Source: Lactuca virosa (Eukaryota; Streptophyta; Magnoliopsida; Asterales; Asteraceae). Taken from it: 64,000 nucleotides of DNA. The position numbers were made by a program, and so were the translations under genes. Below the pieces are notes generated by a model. The model worked only from the letters and a program-made list of their open reading frames with translations, was not told the DNA's origin and did not search any database. The stretch spans positions 184,073,059-184,137,058 of the forward strand of contig CAKMRJ010005634.1 of NCBI GenBank assembly GCA_928212115.1, read 5' to 3'. This document shows, one piece after another, positions 1 through 11,896 of the stretch (position 1 is the stretch's first letter; each line of letters begins with the position of its first letter).

Positions 1-30
1 CCCCGAGGTCTTCCATACACAATACACAGA

Positions 31-112
31 AACAACTAGCATATCACATACCACATAATCAACTAGCATACCACATAACACGAAATCAACTAGCATATCA
101 CATAATGCATAA
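31..112. repeat. Short tandem repeat, about 27-30 bp units
   Basis: Three imperfect units, each with ATCACATA or ACCACATAA and most ending AATCAACTAG, follow each other inside the distal part of the LTR. The element is noncoding. Confidence 0.6.
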
Positions 113-304
113 TCGGCCGGCGTTGGTGCCTTAGACCCATTGGTATGGTGAGGAGACTCACTTCGAATGCAGAAGCTTCCTGAAAGAAATCCTTAGCTGC
201 TACCCTGTCCACTTCCCGAGCTAACAATACCAATCAATATACCCAATTAGCAATTGGGTCCCATACCATAATCCTTAATCCATGCATGGGGTAAAATTAC
301 CATT

Positions 305-675
305 CTACCCATGGCCCAGAATGATCCAAAACTAAGGCCCACACAAAAACAAGAGCCCAACACAATAATGTCCATAAAACCATTAATGGCCCAATTTTCC
401 AAATTGAGCCCGAACCTTTCTAATAGACTTTATTCTAAAGCCCAATATTCTCTTTTGTCAATAATCATGTCCCCAATTGGCCCACGAAGGCCCACAACAA
501 CCTAATCCAAGAATTGGCCCAAACTGAGGCCCACAATGTGAAGTCCATTTCTATATTGGTCCACAGGGCCCAATAGGCCCAACTATTCCAATATTGGACC
601 AAGATACATTCAGGCCCAACAAACAGCAAGTCCAGGCCCAAAACCAGTAGGGCCAAAAGGTCCGAAGTCCACTAA
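305..675. promoter_or_regulatory. Cluster of about 12 GGCCCA (TGGGCC) motifs
   Basis: The plus strand shows GGCCCA about a dozen times in some 370 bp, for example near 313, 333, 388, 478, 490, 514, 529, 567, 575, 612, 634 and 675. On the strand of the LTR this reads TGGGCC. TGGGCY is known in plants as site II, bound by TCP factors. Whether it acts that way here is inference; amplification of a simple motif is the alternative. Confidence 0.4.
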
Positions 676-693
676 GGCCCAAGTCCTCCTGAA

Positions 694-1552
694 AGCGTAC
701 GCCCAGCGTACCTCTTCTGTACGCTTAGCGTACTGGGCAAAAGGGTTGCACGCGCAGCGTAGTACATTGTACGCCCAGCGTACAAACGGCTGATGCACAA
801 ATTCCATTAAGTGCTTAATGCTTCAAACCAAGGGACCAAATTACAGATATGAGCTCTACCTAATGTTTTAATCCATAAAGTCACTGACTTGGTGAATTAT
901 ATGATCCACATGAACCCAAAATCAAAGTATAACAATCTACTTACATGAAAATGACCATAACTCTTGCATGAATCCATTAAGACCTCCAAGATGGCAACTT
1001 TCTGGCTTAGGGACTTAGTTAGCACCAAGGGTGGCAACCCTAAGCCTAAAAACGGATTTGGAACCATAAAGCTCCATTCTTGGGACCAAAAAGATCCAAA
1101 AAATCAACATAATAGAACTAAGCATTCAATGATCAAGATAAGAACTTTATACCTTCATCAAGCTGAAAATGAGTCACAAAAGCCAGATCCATAAGCTTCT
1201 TCTTGATCTCCATCTTTGTATCTAACTCCACCTTCTTGAAAATGGGCCAAACATTCCAAAAATGGACTCCAAAAGCTCAAAATGCCACCATGAATGGTAT
1301 AAGACGATTTCTAGGGTTTAGAGGGGTGGAGGCTGAAGATATTAGGGTTAGGTTATGATATAAGGAGTTTAAATAGGGTCCAACACCATAAAATATGGTT
1401 CTGATCTGACTGGAGTACGCCCAGCGTACATATGGTACGCCCAGCGTCCTCCGAGGAACATTCGCAACCCTCCTGGTCAGTACGCCCAACCTACTACCTT
1501 CTTTGCTAGTACGCCCCGCGTACACTTTGTGTACGCCCCGTGTACTCGACTA
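694..1552. repeat. Palindrome cluster GTACGC-CCA-GCGTAC and variants
   Basis: Hyphenated palindromes with arms TACGC and GCGTA around a 3-bp spacer occur in two groups, 694-782 and 1412-1552, about nine copies with decayed variants (GTACGCTTAGCGTAC, GTACGCCCCGCGTAC, GTACGCCCCGTGTAC). Each arm carries a CpG. They lie just upstream of the LTR core promoter when read on the minus strand. Confidence 0.7.
1356..1380 (-). promoter_or_regulatory. Core promoter of the minus-strand LTR
   Basis: The minus strand reads CCCTATTTAAAC followed two bases later by CCTTATA. The plus-strand LTR at 22465-24531 has nearly the same string (CCCTATTTAAAC then CTTATA) at about 22660. In both cases it follows a palindrome cluster. 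Promoter role is inferred from the TATA-like box and the shared position. Confidence 0.5.
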
Positions 1553-1901
1553 AGCCTGAAAACCACGAAACTTCCGAAGGCCATAACTTCTTCGTTATAA
1601 GCCCGATTCCGACGATCCTTATATCCACGAATAGGTGACGAGAAGCCCTACACTTCTAACAACTCAAACCTTTCTTAAGACCTTCCGAACAAAAATCCAT
1701 TTTCCACAAAAGCCCGAACTGCCACTTTACCGAAATACCCCTAGGCTCTAAAACACGAACCGAACCCCCAGATCACTTCTAATACATCACCCGCACCCAA
1801 AAAGGCCTATATCTTACCTTCCCAAGAGCCATAATCCTTATAATGACCGACCTTCGAGCCACAGCCTCAGACTAGGAGTCAATTCGGAACAGAGTGTTAC
1901 A

Positions 1902-2912
1902 AAACGTATCTAAAGCTGCTCCCAAAGTACTACTCCCCTCGAATTATCTGAATACAACATAAAAACATGAGCAGAACGGGAATTCTAACAACTGGCATGA
2001 GCTGAACATTATTCAACTTAATGCACATGAAATAACATAAAATACGATACAAATTGTTTACAAAAACTACCCTAAAAGATGCATCAAATGGCATCTATCA
2101 CCGACTGTCGGTAGAAACGTCGGGGTTACAACGTAAGCATTGGATCAGAGTTAAAAAACATATATTAAATAATACAAACACTACATTCTTCCATTAATTT
2201 GGTATGACGAACTACATTTTCGTTAACCTAAGAAGCGATAATAACTAGAACAATTTCTACAAATGTAAGTCAAAATGAAACAAAAGGCCTAACAAATTGG
2301 GCAACCATTTAAACAAGAAAATGCATAAATCCATGACACACAGGGGTGTCTTCCAGCTCCTAAGATCCTGAGATACATACGTTTGACCCTTGTAAAATAC
2401 ATACAAATAAATTGCTAGATTTATGTGAGAGCTCAAAGGGTGGTTAGACTCCTGAATTATAAAAGTATAAAATGCAATATGTTTTACCCTTGTAAAATAC
2501 ATATAAGTAAACAGTTTTGCATATAACTTTGAATCCAAGTATTTTTATAAACAAGAGTGTGATTAAACTAATGACTTGTAAAAATGCAAGTGCAACACGT
2601 TCTACCCTTGTAAACCTATACAAGTAAAAGATTTTTGTTTATCGTTCTAACTCTGAGAATTTTTATTCCTGCACATTCAAGAGTAAATTTTTGGATTCAA
2701 TGTGAGCCCATAACTGACATAGGTGTTTAACACCATTAATGTTCCATTTTATATAAAAACTGTTATGAACATAATTTTTGTTTATTTTATATAAAAACCT
2801 AAATAAAACATTTTTGGACCACTCTTTGTATAAAGCCTATTTTTATATAAAATCATAACTCATTTATATAAAAATCATATTTTGACCATTTTTGTACAAA
2901 TCGTTTAGAAAA

Positions 2913-2988
<76 letters not shown>

Positions 2989-3736
2989 TTATCAAATATA
3001 TATGTATTTATGCTCTACACCATATTTCATTTAACCAAATGCATTTTAAGTCCATTTTTCATATAAAACTGAAATTGACATACTAGGTTGCTATTTTGTG
3101 TCAAACATATGTTAAAAGTAATTTCACGTCTAAAAATTTATGGCTATGTAAAGCATATCATTTTGCATAAAATTGTCATAAAAGAAAAACGTGCACATTT
3201 TTTGGATAGTTATTTAACTAACCACTTACCTAGTAACATATTATGACTTATTATACACATAACATGTCATAACATTTTTATAAAACCTAACATGATTATT
3301 TGAATTTTAACATAATTATTAAGTATATATAACCCAAAAGACTCACCCTCATTGCATGATTTCAAATTTGGTTTAAAGATCATGGCTTGGATCATGTTTT
3401 TCTTGACTTGGATGTTTAAGATTTTGAATCAAATTAAAACTTGAAGCTTGTTATTATTAACATAAGGAACTCGAAAATCAACTCTTTTTTGACCCATTAA
3501 GCATTGTGGTTGTTTTGTAATTCAATTATCCAAAAGGGACTATTTTTTATCAATCTATACAAATGGAGGCCGTTTTGGTTTTACTTAACTATTTTAGGGG
3601 ATTAATTGATTAAATAGTACAAACAAAGGGGTTTATTTGATCGAATGGTGCAAACAACAGGGATTGGGGCTTTGTTCCTCATCGGATTAAGAAAAATGAA
3701 GGAATGAATGAAGGTAGGAAGAAAACACAAAGACAA
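1902..3736. other. A+T-rich noncoding stretch with local repeats
   Basis: No coding region is supported. The segment CCCTTGTAAA with following TACAAGTAAA-like text recurs near 2388, 2487 and 2606, so this is probably an old LTR or spacer. The reading frames present are short and resemble no known family. Confidence 0.5.
2917..2985. repeat. (AT)n microsatellite
   Basis: About 69 bases of uninterrupted AT dinucleotides. The ORF across it encodes only an IYIY repeat and is not a gene. Confidence 0.95.
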
Positions 3737-4164
3737 CATAGGTTCCATAATTGATATCAATTAACAATAAGTATAAACAAAAGAACACGGAAAAATTAAC
3801 ACAAAGGTTTTCACTAAGAATATGTTCTCACCAAGAGGAAAAGGAAAAGCATAAAGCTCTAGGGTTCGATAATCAACCAATGATTAAAACCCTAGTATAT
3901 AAAGATAAGTAAATACGATGTGAATCCCTACAAACTAGGAATATCACATAATCTATGATAATAATAGAGTATATCCGATATCACTAAGATATCAGATCTG
4001 CTAACTATCTATTTATATTATATAATACAAAGTATTAAATAAGCGATACATACCATGATGATACAACTTTACAAATATAACTTCATCCTAGTGCTTGAGA
4101 TGATGGAATTGATTAAGTCCACATGACTGTTCTAAATCAACATATTCTAAGGCTTGAGCTTACA
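3737..4164 (-). repeat. 3' LTR of the old copia element
   Basis: Matches 24993-25414 over its full length with scattered changes, including ATCAATTAACAATAAG, CATAAAGCTCTAGGGTTCG and GGATCTGCTAAC-like text. Minus-strand start is TGTAAGCTC at 4164. The end has decayed (CATA where the partner has TGTA on the plus strand). Confidence 0.75.
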
Positions 4165-6318
4165 ATTTCCCCCAATTTGATGATAAGCCTCAATTCCTCG
4201 ACATATTTTCCCCTCTGCTTGTTAATCAACTCAAGAAGTTGCATCCATTCGATGTACCCAAACTTCACCAAATCTTGAGAAGACAGAACTTTGGTATATT
4301 GGCCAACATCTTTACCCTTTTCAACACTTCTTGTGATATATAATGAAATCATTCTTTCAGTATTGGTCATGGAACATCTTACTTTTATGATTAGATCTGG
4401 ATCACTTCTTTTTGTCAGTAATCTCCAAACCTACTCCTTTCAAGTTTGGTAGTTGCACTTTCCTGAACAATTTTCTCCTTTGAGGCTTTCAAATTGAACT
4501 TTTTCAATCGTTCAATCTAATTAGCGGATTGAATGTTATGTTTCTTGGCAGACTCCCTAACCTCTTCAGTATAAACACCCCATAGATTTTTCATCTCAGA
4601 AATTGTATGCTCTTTACATTTCTTCGTGAAAGGACCAGCATCATTGGTAGTTGTTGCCTTTCTTTTCTTGCTTAGTGGAACATCATCTTCATAATATTCA
4701 ATGACAAATGGTTCCCTTTGAGGAACATATTGCTCCCCTTCAAAAACAACACTAGTTGTATCGGTTTTAGGATATATTGTCTGAAAACGTTGCACATCAA
4801 TAAATGACAGGTGTATACAATATACATCATCATCAACATCTATTGGATCAGGACCATCAGGAATGTCGTTAATATTTTCCTCACTTTTAGCATCATTAGA
4901 AGCAGTGCCACTGGTCATTTCCTAAGCTAGATTTTCCCCTATTTTGGCATCAAAAGTTTGAGGTGAGGGCACAATGGCAAGTGCTAGAATTTGATGATGC
5001 GGAGCAATAGTTCGAGGAAGACTTTTAGGTAGAGGAGGAGGAGCGGACGGTGAAGGACCTGAAGATAGTGATGGTGGAGGTGGAAACACAGAGATGGAGG
5101 GTATGTTGAATGGAGGAGCTCCTTTAGAATTAGGTAGTTGTTGTTGCTCATCCCTTGGAGGTAACCGATACATATCTTATTTTTTAGTGTCAGTTCCTGA
5201 AATTATATGATTAATTTCAGTGACATCAGTATCCAATGAAACTATACGTTGATTCATGTTGGAAGTGATCTGAACTAGAGACTCTAATATGGAAAGAGTT
5301 TTCTTCTGAAAATCTTTGAAATGAACAAGAAACTGGTGTGGTAGTGATTTCTCCCCCTGAACTGTTTCTTGTGTTGGAAGAATTAGTTGAAAAAGGGGGA
5401 AGTTGTTCAGAGTGAGAAGATGATGTATGGCCATGTTCGACATGTGGAGCTTTAAAAGTGCAAAATAGAGACGTTTGAACACGATCAGGAGACGGTGTAT
5501 GAATAGGAGATGCATTACCTTGATCATGTGGAGGAGTCTCGAAGATATAATCAATGTCAGCGCCATTACCTTGCTGAGTTGGAGGGGTTTCGGTAATTTA
5601 TTAAATCGATGGTACGATGTTTAAACGAATTCATTTGATGAAGGCTCCTAATTTTGTAAGTGAGACATTTTCCGAGAAAGATAATGAGACATTTCCAAGT
5701 AGTGGGAAGATATTGTCGAAGAACATTTTGGTTCCTTTGGTTCTTAAAATCATAGCCCAAATTTTCTAGAACACCATGACATTCAACCATAGTAGGAAGA
5801 GGAAAATATTCATCACGAACTGGAAGTCGTAAAGCTCTTCGAATATCCGTTGTAGTCATTTAAATCATATAATTTCCATCATCGATTGTGCCAAGGATTA
5901 ATTCATCATCATCGCAAGTAGAAGTATAGTATAACTCACATACATGTTGTGGAAGAAACGGATTAGCAATATCGTCAAGAGCATAACAAAGTGGAAATGT
6001 TGTAAGATAGGCCACGAAATCTTCAAATCCCTTGTTTTTGAATTTTTATTAGGGATTTTAGAAGAGAATGTGACATTGTTGGACATGATGACGATAGGAG
6101 TATCATGAGTTCCAATAGCTTTGATGACATTTGGTGTGGGAACATATGTGTAGAGAACAGATGCAGGATCCATTGTGATTAGTGTTTTTCAGGATTAAAG
6201 TCAACAGAGGGATTTTGATCACAATGGAAGCATAATGTGATGATGATGATATAAGTGCCATTTTATATTTTATAGAGCATCGTTGAGAAGTAATTATTAG
6301 AGAGAGAATAATTTGCAC
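4137..6318 (-). pseudogene. Decayed extra ORF downstream of copia pol (env-like position)
   Basis: A run of minus-strand frames (6173-5898, 5859-5566, 5566-5177, 5173-4922, 4918-4517, 4370-4137) reads as one broken protein. It starts MDPASVLYTY, then has TTTDIRRALRLP followed by YLPTTWKCL, a Pro/Ser-rich stretch at 4940-5170, and a basic patch PLSKKRKA near 4665. From memory, copia polyproteins of Asteraceae often carry a downstream region of this style (an allele like IRRALRLP, then LPP.W.F). Its function is unknown to me. Position between pol and the 3' LTR fits the env-like ORF of Sirevirus-type elements; no signal peptide or clear membrane segment is visible. Several frameshifts make it nonfunctional. 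Confidence 0.4.
4165..4178 (-). promoter_or_regulatory. Polypurine tract of the old copia element
   Basis: The minus strand reads AAATTGGGGGAAAT directly before the LTR start, the usual place for the plus-strand primer. Confidence 0.7.
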
Positions 6319-8036
6319 GAAATCTCGTAGTTATCTAGGAACGACGCATTTCCCCAAATTTTAAAAAGTTACCATTTAGAACAAGCTTCTGAGATGACGG
6401 TATATTGATCCAAGATTAGAATTATGTGAGTAACAATCATCAGCGAAAAAACAAATGAGTCAGCATTAGTGTATGAAATTTACAACAGAAAGATACGAGG
6501 GATTTTGGTGTATCACACTATTATATTGTAGCAATAGATGATCATTTACACAGTGTTGTGAGGTGTTATTAGTGTATGGTTCTATACGTAGAATCATTTA
6601 CCACTTTTTTAGAATATTAATTTTGGAAGAGAACGTTATGATGCGTGCAATGCATTCCGATAAGGAATGCACCCATCGGCATAGAATGTCAGATTTTTAT
6701 CAGTGTATGGGTAGGTGCATCTGACCTATCATGGTACATGATATACCCACCGACACTGATTTTTCAAGTCCTCATCAGCGTTTAGTATCATACGATAAAT
6801 CATAAATCTTTGAGGAAGAAAAATAGGGCAAGAAGGGGTTGGTGCGTGTGATAAACAACGGTACATAGCTTAACCATTGGCATAGAATTTAAAACTTTTA
6901 TCTGTGTATGGTATCGTACAGTGAATCGTCAACTTTTATGATAGAAGACTTATTATGAGAAAACAGGATGTCTCAGTCACACTTAGATGTAAGCAGTATG
7001 AATCATAGACAGTACATAACTCAACAACAGGGAGTGGTTTAACTCCTAGCATCATAGAGTTATGTTTACAGTTTCAGTCTAGAATCAACGATTCACCATC
7101 AATTCCTTGTGAGATTGTATAATACATAATTAATAATAAAAACAAAAAGAAATGGTAAAAATAAAAGATTCAAAAAGGAAAATGTGCAGCTTTTTCAGGA
7201 AGATCATAAAGACCCGATATGGTGTATCTTTTGAATTGAATGTTCATAAAGTACTTCCCTTTTATTAGAACCCTGTCACACCAACTTCTCTCTATAAAAT
7301 AGGGAGAAATTAGCACTCATTACACATCTCAACACATATCAAGATTCAAAGATTTTAAACACCAATATAGAGAAAGAGATGTTCTTATCCTTATAAGATG
7401 AGATTATTCTAATGGATTTCAAGCTTCATAATTATCACAGAGAGAATAGATCTAAAGTTACCCACTCTTTGTAACCAACGAGTTAACAAGTTCTAATATT
7501 TGTAACCTCAAAGTTATAAAATTCAGCAAGAGAAGAATCGAAGGAACAAAACCTTATGAACGTCATAATGAGAGATAAAAATCGTTGTTTAGGAAATGAC
7601 TTCTTTGGACCTCGGATAGGGGTTGGTGTAGCAATGAGAGCGTCTATGGAAATTAGATGTGGCATGCTTATATCTTCATTTGACCATATCTTAACAGGTT
7701 AAGTGTCCAAGAGAGGGCAAAAAGAGCATTTAGAACATTCTATCCATACACAGTTCTTTCATATCTTGTTTCCCCAGTAAGACGCTTAGTGCCTATCACA
7801 CAAACCATCATCATCATACTGAAGGATGAAATGTGCAGAATAATAGACGCAGAGCCACTGAGAATGGTTTATGAGGCCAATTTTAATGATAAGATCTTGC
7901 AACAATTGGTGTGCAGGGTTAGGTGAGCTTGTCTTTTATTTAAAGAGGAAGGATGTAGGTCAGCATCAAATTCTGAATATAGATGACCCTGAGACTTAGG
8001 ACTGAGAGAAAAGAATACACTAGTTATTAATAAGAG

Positions 8037-8038
<2 letters not shown>
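6319..8038. other. Noncoding part of the old copia; no gene seen
   Basis: About 1.7 kb without recognisable coding. A segment with GGCATAGAAT then TTTTATC.GTGTATGG occurs twice (about 6676-6712 and 6877-6915), suggesting an internal duplication. The copia integrase, RT and RNase H expected between protease and the downstream ORF are absent here. Confidence 0.5.

Positions 8039-8127
<89 letters not shown>
8039..8127. repeat. (AT)n microsatellite
   Basis: About 89 bases of AT dinucleotides with one C interruption near 8083. Confidence 0.95.
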
Positions 8128-8131
<4 letters not shown>

Positions 8132-8289
8132 GTATACTCACTTGGTGAAAGAAAAGGAAATCTTGAATTTTTAGTTTTTAAAGAAAAAAAAGACTTCTTT
8201 TTGTAGTTTTTAAAATAACCTTTAAAGTAATGAAAATACAAAGCAGTAAATGTCTAAGAAGCAACAAACACATCAAGAACATAAATGTA

Positions 8290-8660
8290 ATTTTTCCTGA
8301 TAGCAGTGAGCAAGATTGAATTCTTTAAGTCAGTGATGTTTCCCTCCTTCTCGCTGAACTACACCATGTCGCCAACGTCACAAACTTGACTGATAGAGAT
8401 GAGATTATGTCTTAGACCTTTGATATAACAAACTTCCTTGAATTCCATCGGCATGCACTGGATCGATAAAAGCCCTTTATTCTTCCTTTGTTGTTATCTT
8501 CAAACATCACTACAAGGCCATCTTTTTCAACATAATCACTTAGAAGAAACTTACAACTTGTCATATTCCTGGAGCATCCACTATAAAGATACCAAAAATG
8601 CTCCTTACCGCATAGTGCTAATAAACAAATTACGACACCCTGACCCATTTTCAATAGGTA
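8290..8660 (-). pseudogene. Old copia: protease and pre-integrase remnant
   Basis: Minus-strand frames contain FWYLYSGCSRNMT (about 8605-8567) and SDYVEKDGLVVMFEDNNKGR, the copia protease region. The catalytic Asp of the usual YLDSGCS motif is Tyr here. In another frame follows VCYIKGLRHNLISISQVCD (about 8435-8380), the conserved text between protease and integrase. Frame changes and stops break it. Its upstream half is the gag at 16601-18250, separated by the younger copia inserted between 8664 and 16596. The ORF that runs from this text into the younger LTR is a junction artefact. Confidence 0.7.
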
Positions 8661-8664
8661 TTTT
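8660..8664. repeat. Left target-site duplication ATTTT of the inserted copia
   Basis: ATTTT directly before the LTR base at 8665; the same five bases follow the other LTR at 16596-16600. Confidence 0.8.
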
Positions 8665-9449
8665 TGAAGGGCTTTGAGCATCCTAACAACCTTAAGGTGA
8701 GCATACAACCCTAAATGCTTTGGATCTATGTTTTCTCTAATTATACATGCAAATTGATTTTCCAAAGCATTATCCTAACTAGCATACAAACATGGGTTGT
8801 TGTATAATAAAAAACTAGTTAGATGACATACCTTTTCTAGTAGCTTGATTCCTTGGACCTTTAAGAGCCTAGCACCCCAAATCTTACGCCTCAAATGCGT
8901 CACACAACACCACCAACAGTGGAGGACTTGAGAGAGAATGTCTTGCACCAAATTCGGCTATAGCTCTTCTAAATACTACTAGGCGCCAATTTTAGGAGCC
9001 AAGGGTCATCTTATATAATGTGGCAAAATTAGGGTTACACCATGTAAACCCTAATGTGCATGACCTTCCATATTCCTTAGGCTCCATGGGTTTAAACCTC
9101 CATGGATCATCCATGGGTTGTCACATTGGTTTAGCCTAACCTAAAGAATTATGGATCATTGACCCACATTATAAGAATCAATGATTTACACAATCAATAC
9201 CCATATCTTTAATTAGTCTCTTTTGATCACTAAATTAATTCCAAATTAATTCTTGATCAATACTAATTAAATAATATGATTTCATATTAATATATTAGAA
9301 CTTATAATATATTAATAAATCACAAATAACATCTTCTCAAATGTTCATCCTTCAAATTGTTCTGGTGCCATGCAACCCAAATGGACCATGCTACTCTCGG
9401 GTCAAGTACATACCAATTATAGTTATGGGCTTAGACACTAAATCTAACA
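8665..9449 (-). repeat. 3' LTR of the inserted copia
   Basis: 785 bp, starting TGTTAGATTTAG on the minus strand at 9449 and ending CCCTTCA at 8665. It aligns over its whole length with 15813-16595. Related LTRs of the same superfamily stand at 36154-36625 and 47648-48491. Confidence 0.85.
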
Positions 9450-10305
9450 GTCTCCTACTTGGATAAGTCTAATAACTATAACTGCAAGTACGACTTAAAA
9501 CACCGACTAACAATCGTACCTATTAAAAGCCTCTGTTGAACTGTGACGCGCCATTTTAGATAAGTGATCATATAATCCTCTGTTCTCAAGATATCAATCG
9601 GACAAATACATGGAATAACGTCATACTTATTGTCCAACAGTTTGTTTCATGATTTTCGATTTGTTTGAAATAGAACTTAATCGAACACATCAATTTAGTT
9701 CTGACCGGGCCCGGCACATAAGTCAAAACAAAATCATCGAGGGGCCCAAGATATCGCTTTTAATCCTCCAAGGACTAAAAGGAACAGATAAACTTTGACT
9801 CATATGCTTGTACTAACTACTCATTAAATTGTACACAACAGCACGTTTTATAGCATCAAGTTACTGAAGCGGTTTCATATTATCAATGTACAACCAACTC
9901 ATAGTCAACAACTCATATCTCTTGGTTTGAAGACTTATTTGATATTATTGTCTCACGATCACTCGAGATAAATTCCATGAAGTGATACAAGTGAGTGTGG
10001 GTTTAATCCAATACTCAGACCTTATGAGCACTCATGAATGTTGTAGCAAACTTTGCTATGTCTAATACAATTCAGACAATCTACAAGCCAAATTCATGAC
10101 AGTCTTGCGTCAATACCTACTTCCAAAGTATGATCGACTGTGGAAAGTTTGAATAATATAATTATTCTGGAAGTCAAAACACGCAAAGTGAAACAATAGC
10201 AAATGATTGACACAAGCTAGTAACATTACTTATAAATAAAAAAACCCTTTTATTTAATCATCAAATGTCAATTACATTTCAACTATTACAAGTTTCAAAA
10301 ACTAT
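9450..10305 (-). other. 3' noncoding part and polypurine tract of the inserted copia
   Basis: About 850 bp between the RNase H stop and the LTR. The polypurine tract CCAAGTAGGAGAC (minus strand, 9450-9462) abuts the LTR. A conserved block here (about 10060-10140, reverse complement CAGTCGATCATACTTTGG) recurs at 46935-46960 in front of another copia LTR, so this long 3' region is shared by the family. No protein is seen in it. Confidence 0.65.
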
Positions 10306-10800
10306 CTAATCATTAAAACTAATATCGTCCTTCAGCCCGATGCGCCTCGCATGCTGTAAGTGCTTAACCCTACTCAGTCCCTTTGTGAGGGGATCTGTTG
10401 GGTTCTCCTCAGACGATACCCTCTTTGCTACGAGGAGTCCTTCTTCTATCCGATGTCTTATGAAGTGATATTTTATGTCGATGTGCCTGGATCTACCATG
10501 ATCCCTTCGTTCCTTGGCTAAGGCAACTGCACTCTCACTGTCACAGAAAATCTCCATAGGCTCCTCTATAGTTGGTACAACTCCAAGGTCTCCAATGAAG
10601 TTCTTCAGCCATATTGCCTCCTTCGCCGCCTCGCTTGCTGCTATGTACTCTGATTCGCACGTTGAATCAGCTACTGTCTCCTGCTTGGAACTTTTCCAAG
10701 TTATTGCTCCTCCATTCAGGGTAAAGACCCAGCCTGACTGAGAGTGGAAATTGTCTCTGTCAGTCTGAATGATGGCGTCACTATACCCCACCACTCTCAA
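10306..10800 (-). pseudogene. Copia RNase H domain
   Basis: About 164 codons reading VVGYSDAIIQTD at the start, SGWVFTLNGGAITWKS, SEYIAASEAAKEAIW, IFCDSESAVALAK, SRHIDIKYHFIR and ENPTDPLTKGL. The acidic residues of the family (GYSDA, SEYIA, FCDSES) are visible. It is one nucleotide out of frame with the RT upstream; the break is near 10820. The open frame itself is intact. Confidence 0.85.
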
Positions 10801-10804
10801 GTCA

Positions 10805-11896
10805 TCACTCCCACTGAGGGTTAAGGACCCAGTCCTTAGTCCTGCGTAGGTACTTGAGAATGTTCTTTACCACAGTCCAGTGAGCCTTGCCAGGATTCCC
10901 TTGATATCTTCTGACCATGCTCAAAGCAGAGGCCACATGAGGGCGAGTACAAGTCATACCATACATGATTGACCCAACCGCGGAAGCATATGGTATTCGA
11001 CTCATCTCAGCTATCTCAGCCTCTATACTCGGACTCTGAGTTTTACTTAGTTTGGCATTGCTCTGGATCGATAAGTCACCCTTCTTGGAATCCATCATGC
11101 TGAATCTTTTCAACACATTTTCCAAGTAGGTACTTTGACGAAGTCCAATTAGTCTCTTACTCCTGTCTCTCAATATCTTTATCCCCAGAATATAGACAAC
11201 TTCTCTGAGGTCCATCATAGCAAAACACTTCCCAAGCTAGGACTTAACCACCTGCAAGGTTGGGATGTCATTTCCTATGAGTAGTATGCCATCCACATAC
11301 AATACCAGAAAGCTAACTATGCTCCTACTAGCCTTAACATATACACAGGACTCATCCTCGCTTCTCGAAAATCCAAACTCTTTGACTTTCTTATCGAAAC
11401 AAAGATTCCATCTGCGAGATGCTTGTTTCAATCCATAAATGGATTTCTCAAGCTTACACACTTTATTAGGGTACTTTGCATTGACAAAACCCTCTGGTTG
11501 ACTGGTGTAAACATCCTCAGCCAACTTTCCATTAAGGACAGCAGTTTTGACATCCATTTGCCATATTTCATAATCATGAAATGCAGCTATGGCTATCATA
11601 ACCCTAATAGACTTAATCTTCGCTACTGGCGAGAAGGTCTCATCATAGTCAACTCCCAGAGTTTGAGTAAAGCTATTCGCAACCAGTCGCGCCATATAAG
11701 TGTGTACTTTACCATCCATGATGGTCTTCTTCTTGAAAATCCATTCACACCCGACTGTCTTACGACCCGGTACATTGTCAACCAAGTTCCAAACCTGATT
11801 GTCATACATGGACTGAATCTCGCTGTCCATCGCCTCTTTCCATTTAGCATACTCGGGGCCTGCCATGGCTTCCTTGTAGTTGTTAGGTTCATTCAA
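10805..11896 (-). pseudogene. Copia reverse transcriptase with a broken catalytic site
   Basis: Two frames (11896-11237 and 11218-10805) in the same phase separated by a stop at 11237-11239. Order: NNYKEAMAGPEYAKWKEAM, NQVWNLVDN, CEWIFKKK, LVANSFTQTLGVDYDETFSP, WQMDVKTAVLNG, VYTSQPEGFVN, CKLEKSIYGLKQASRRWN, then LVLYVDGILLIGND, and later YLENVLKRFSMMD and MYGMTCTRPHVASALSM. The family motif is YVDD; here it is YVDG (GGC codon near 11292), so polymerase activity is expected to be lost. The long plus-strand ORF at 11423-12058 is only its antisense shadow. Confidence 0.85.

Larger units (their letters stand above)
1..1901 (-). mobile_element. Ty3/gypsy-type LTR, minus strand, cut by the left edge
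   Basis: Read on the minus strand, the segment starts TGTAACACTCTG at 1901. That resembles the starts of the gypsy LTRs at 22465 (TGTAACACCC) and 57766 (TGTAACGTCC). Going down in coordinate it holds a core promoter (about 1356-1380), clustered GTACGC palindromes, a GGCCCA-rich stretch and a tail of short tandem repeats. The far end and any internal region lie outside the window. No ORF in it resembles a protein. The LTR assignment is inferred from the terminus, the promoter and the shared layout with the LTR at 22465-24531. Confidence 0.6.

Noticed and set aside
2892..3086. ORFs built of IYIYIY or HTHTHT repeats (also near 27176, 33570, 50925, 51997, 52056, 29556)
   Set aside because: They are translations of microsatellites.
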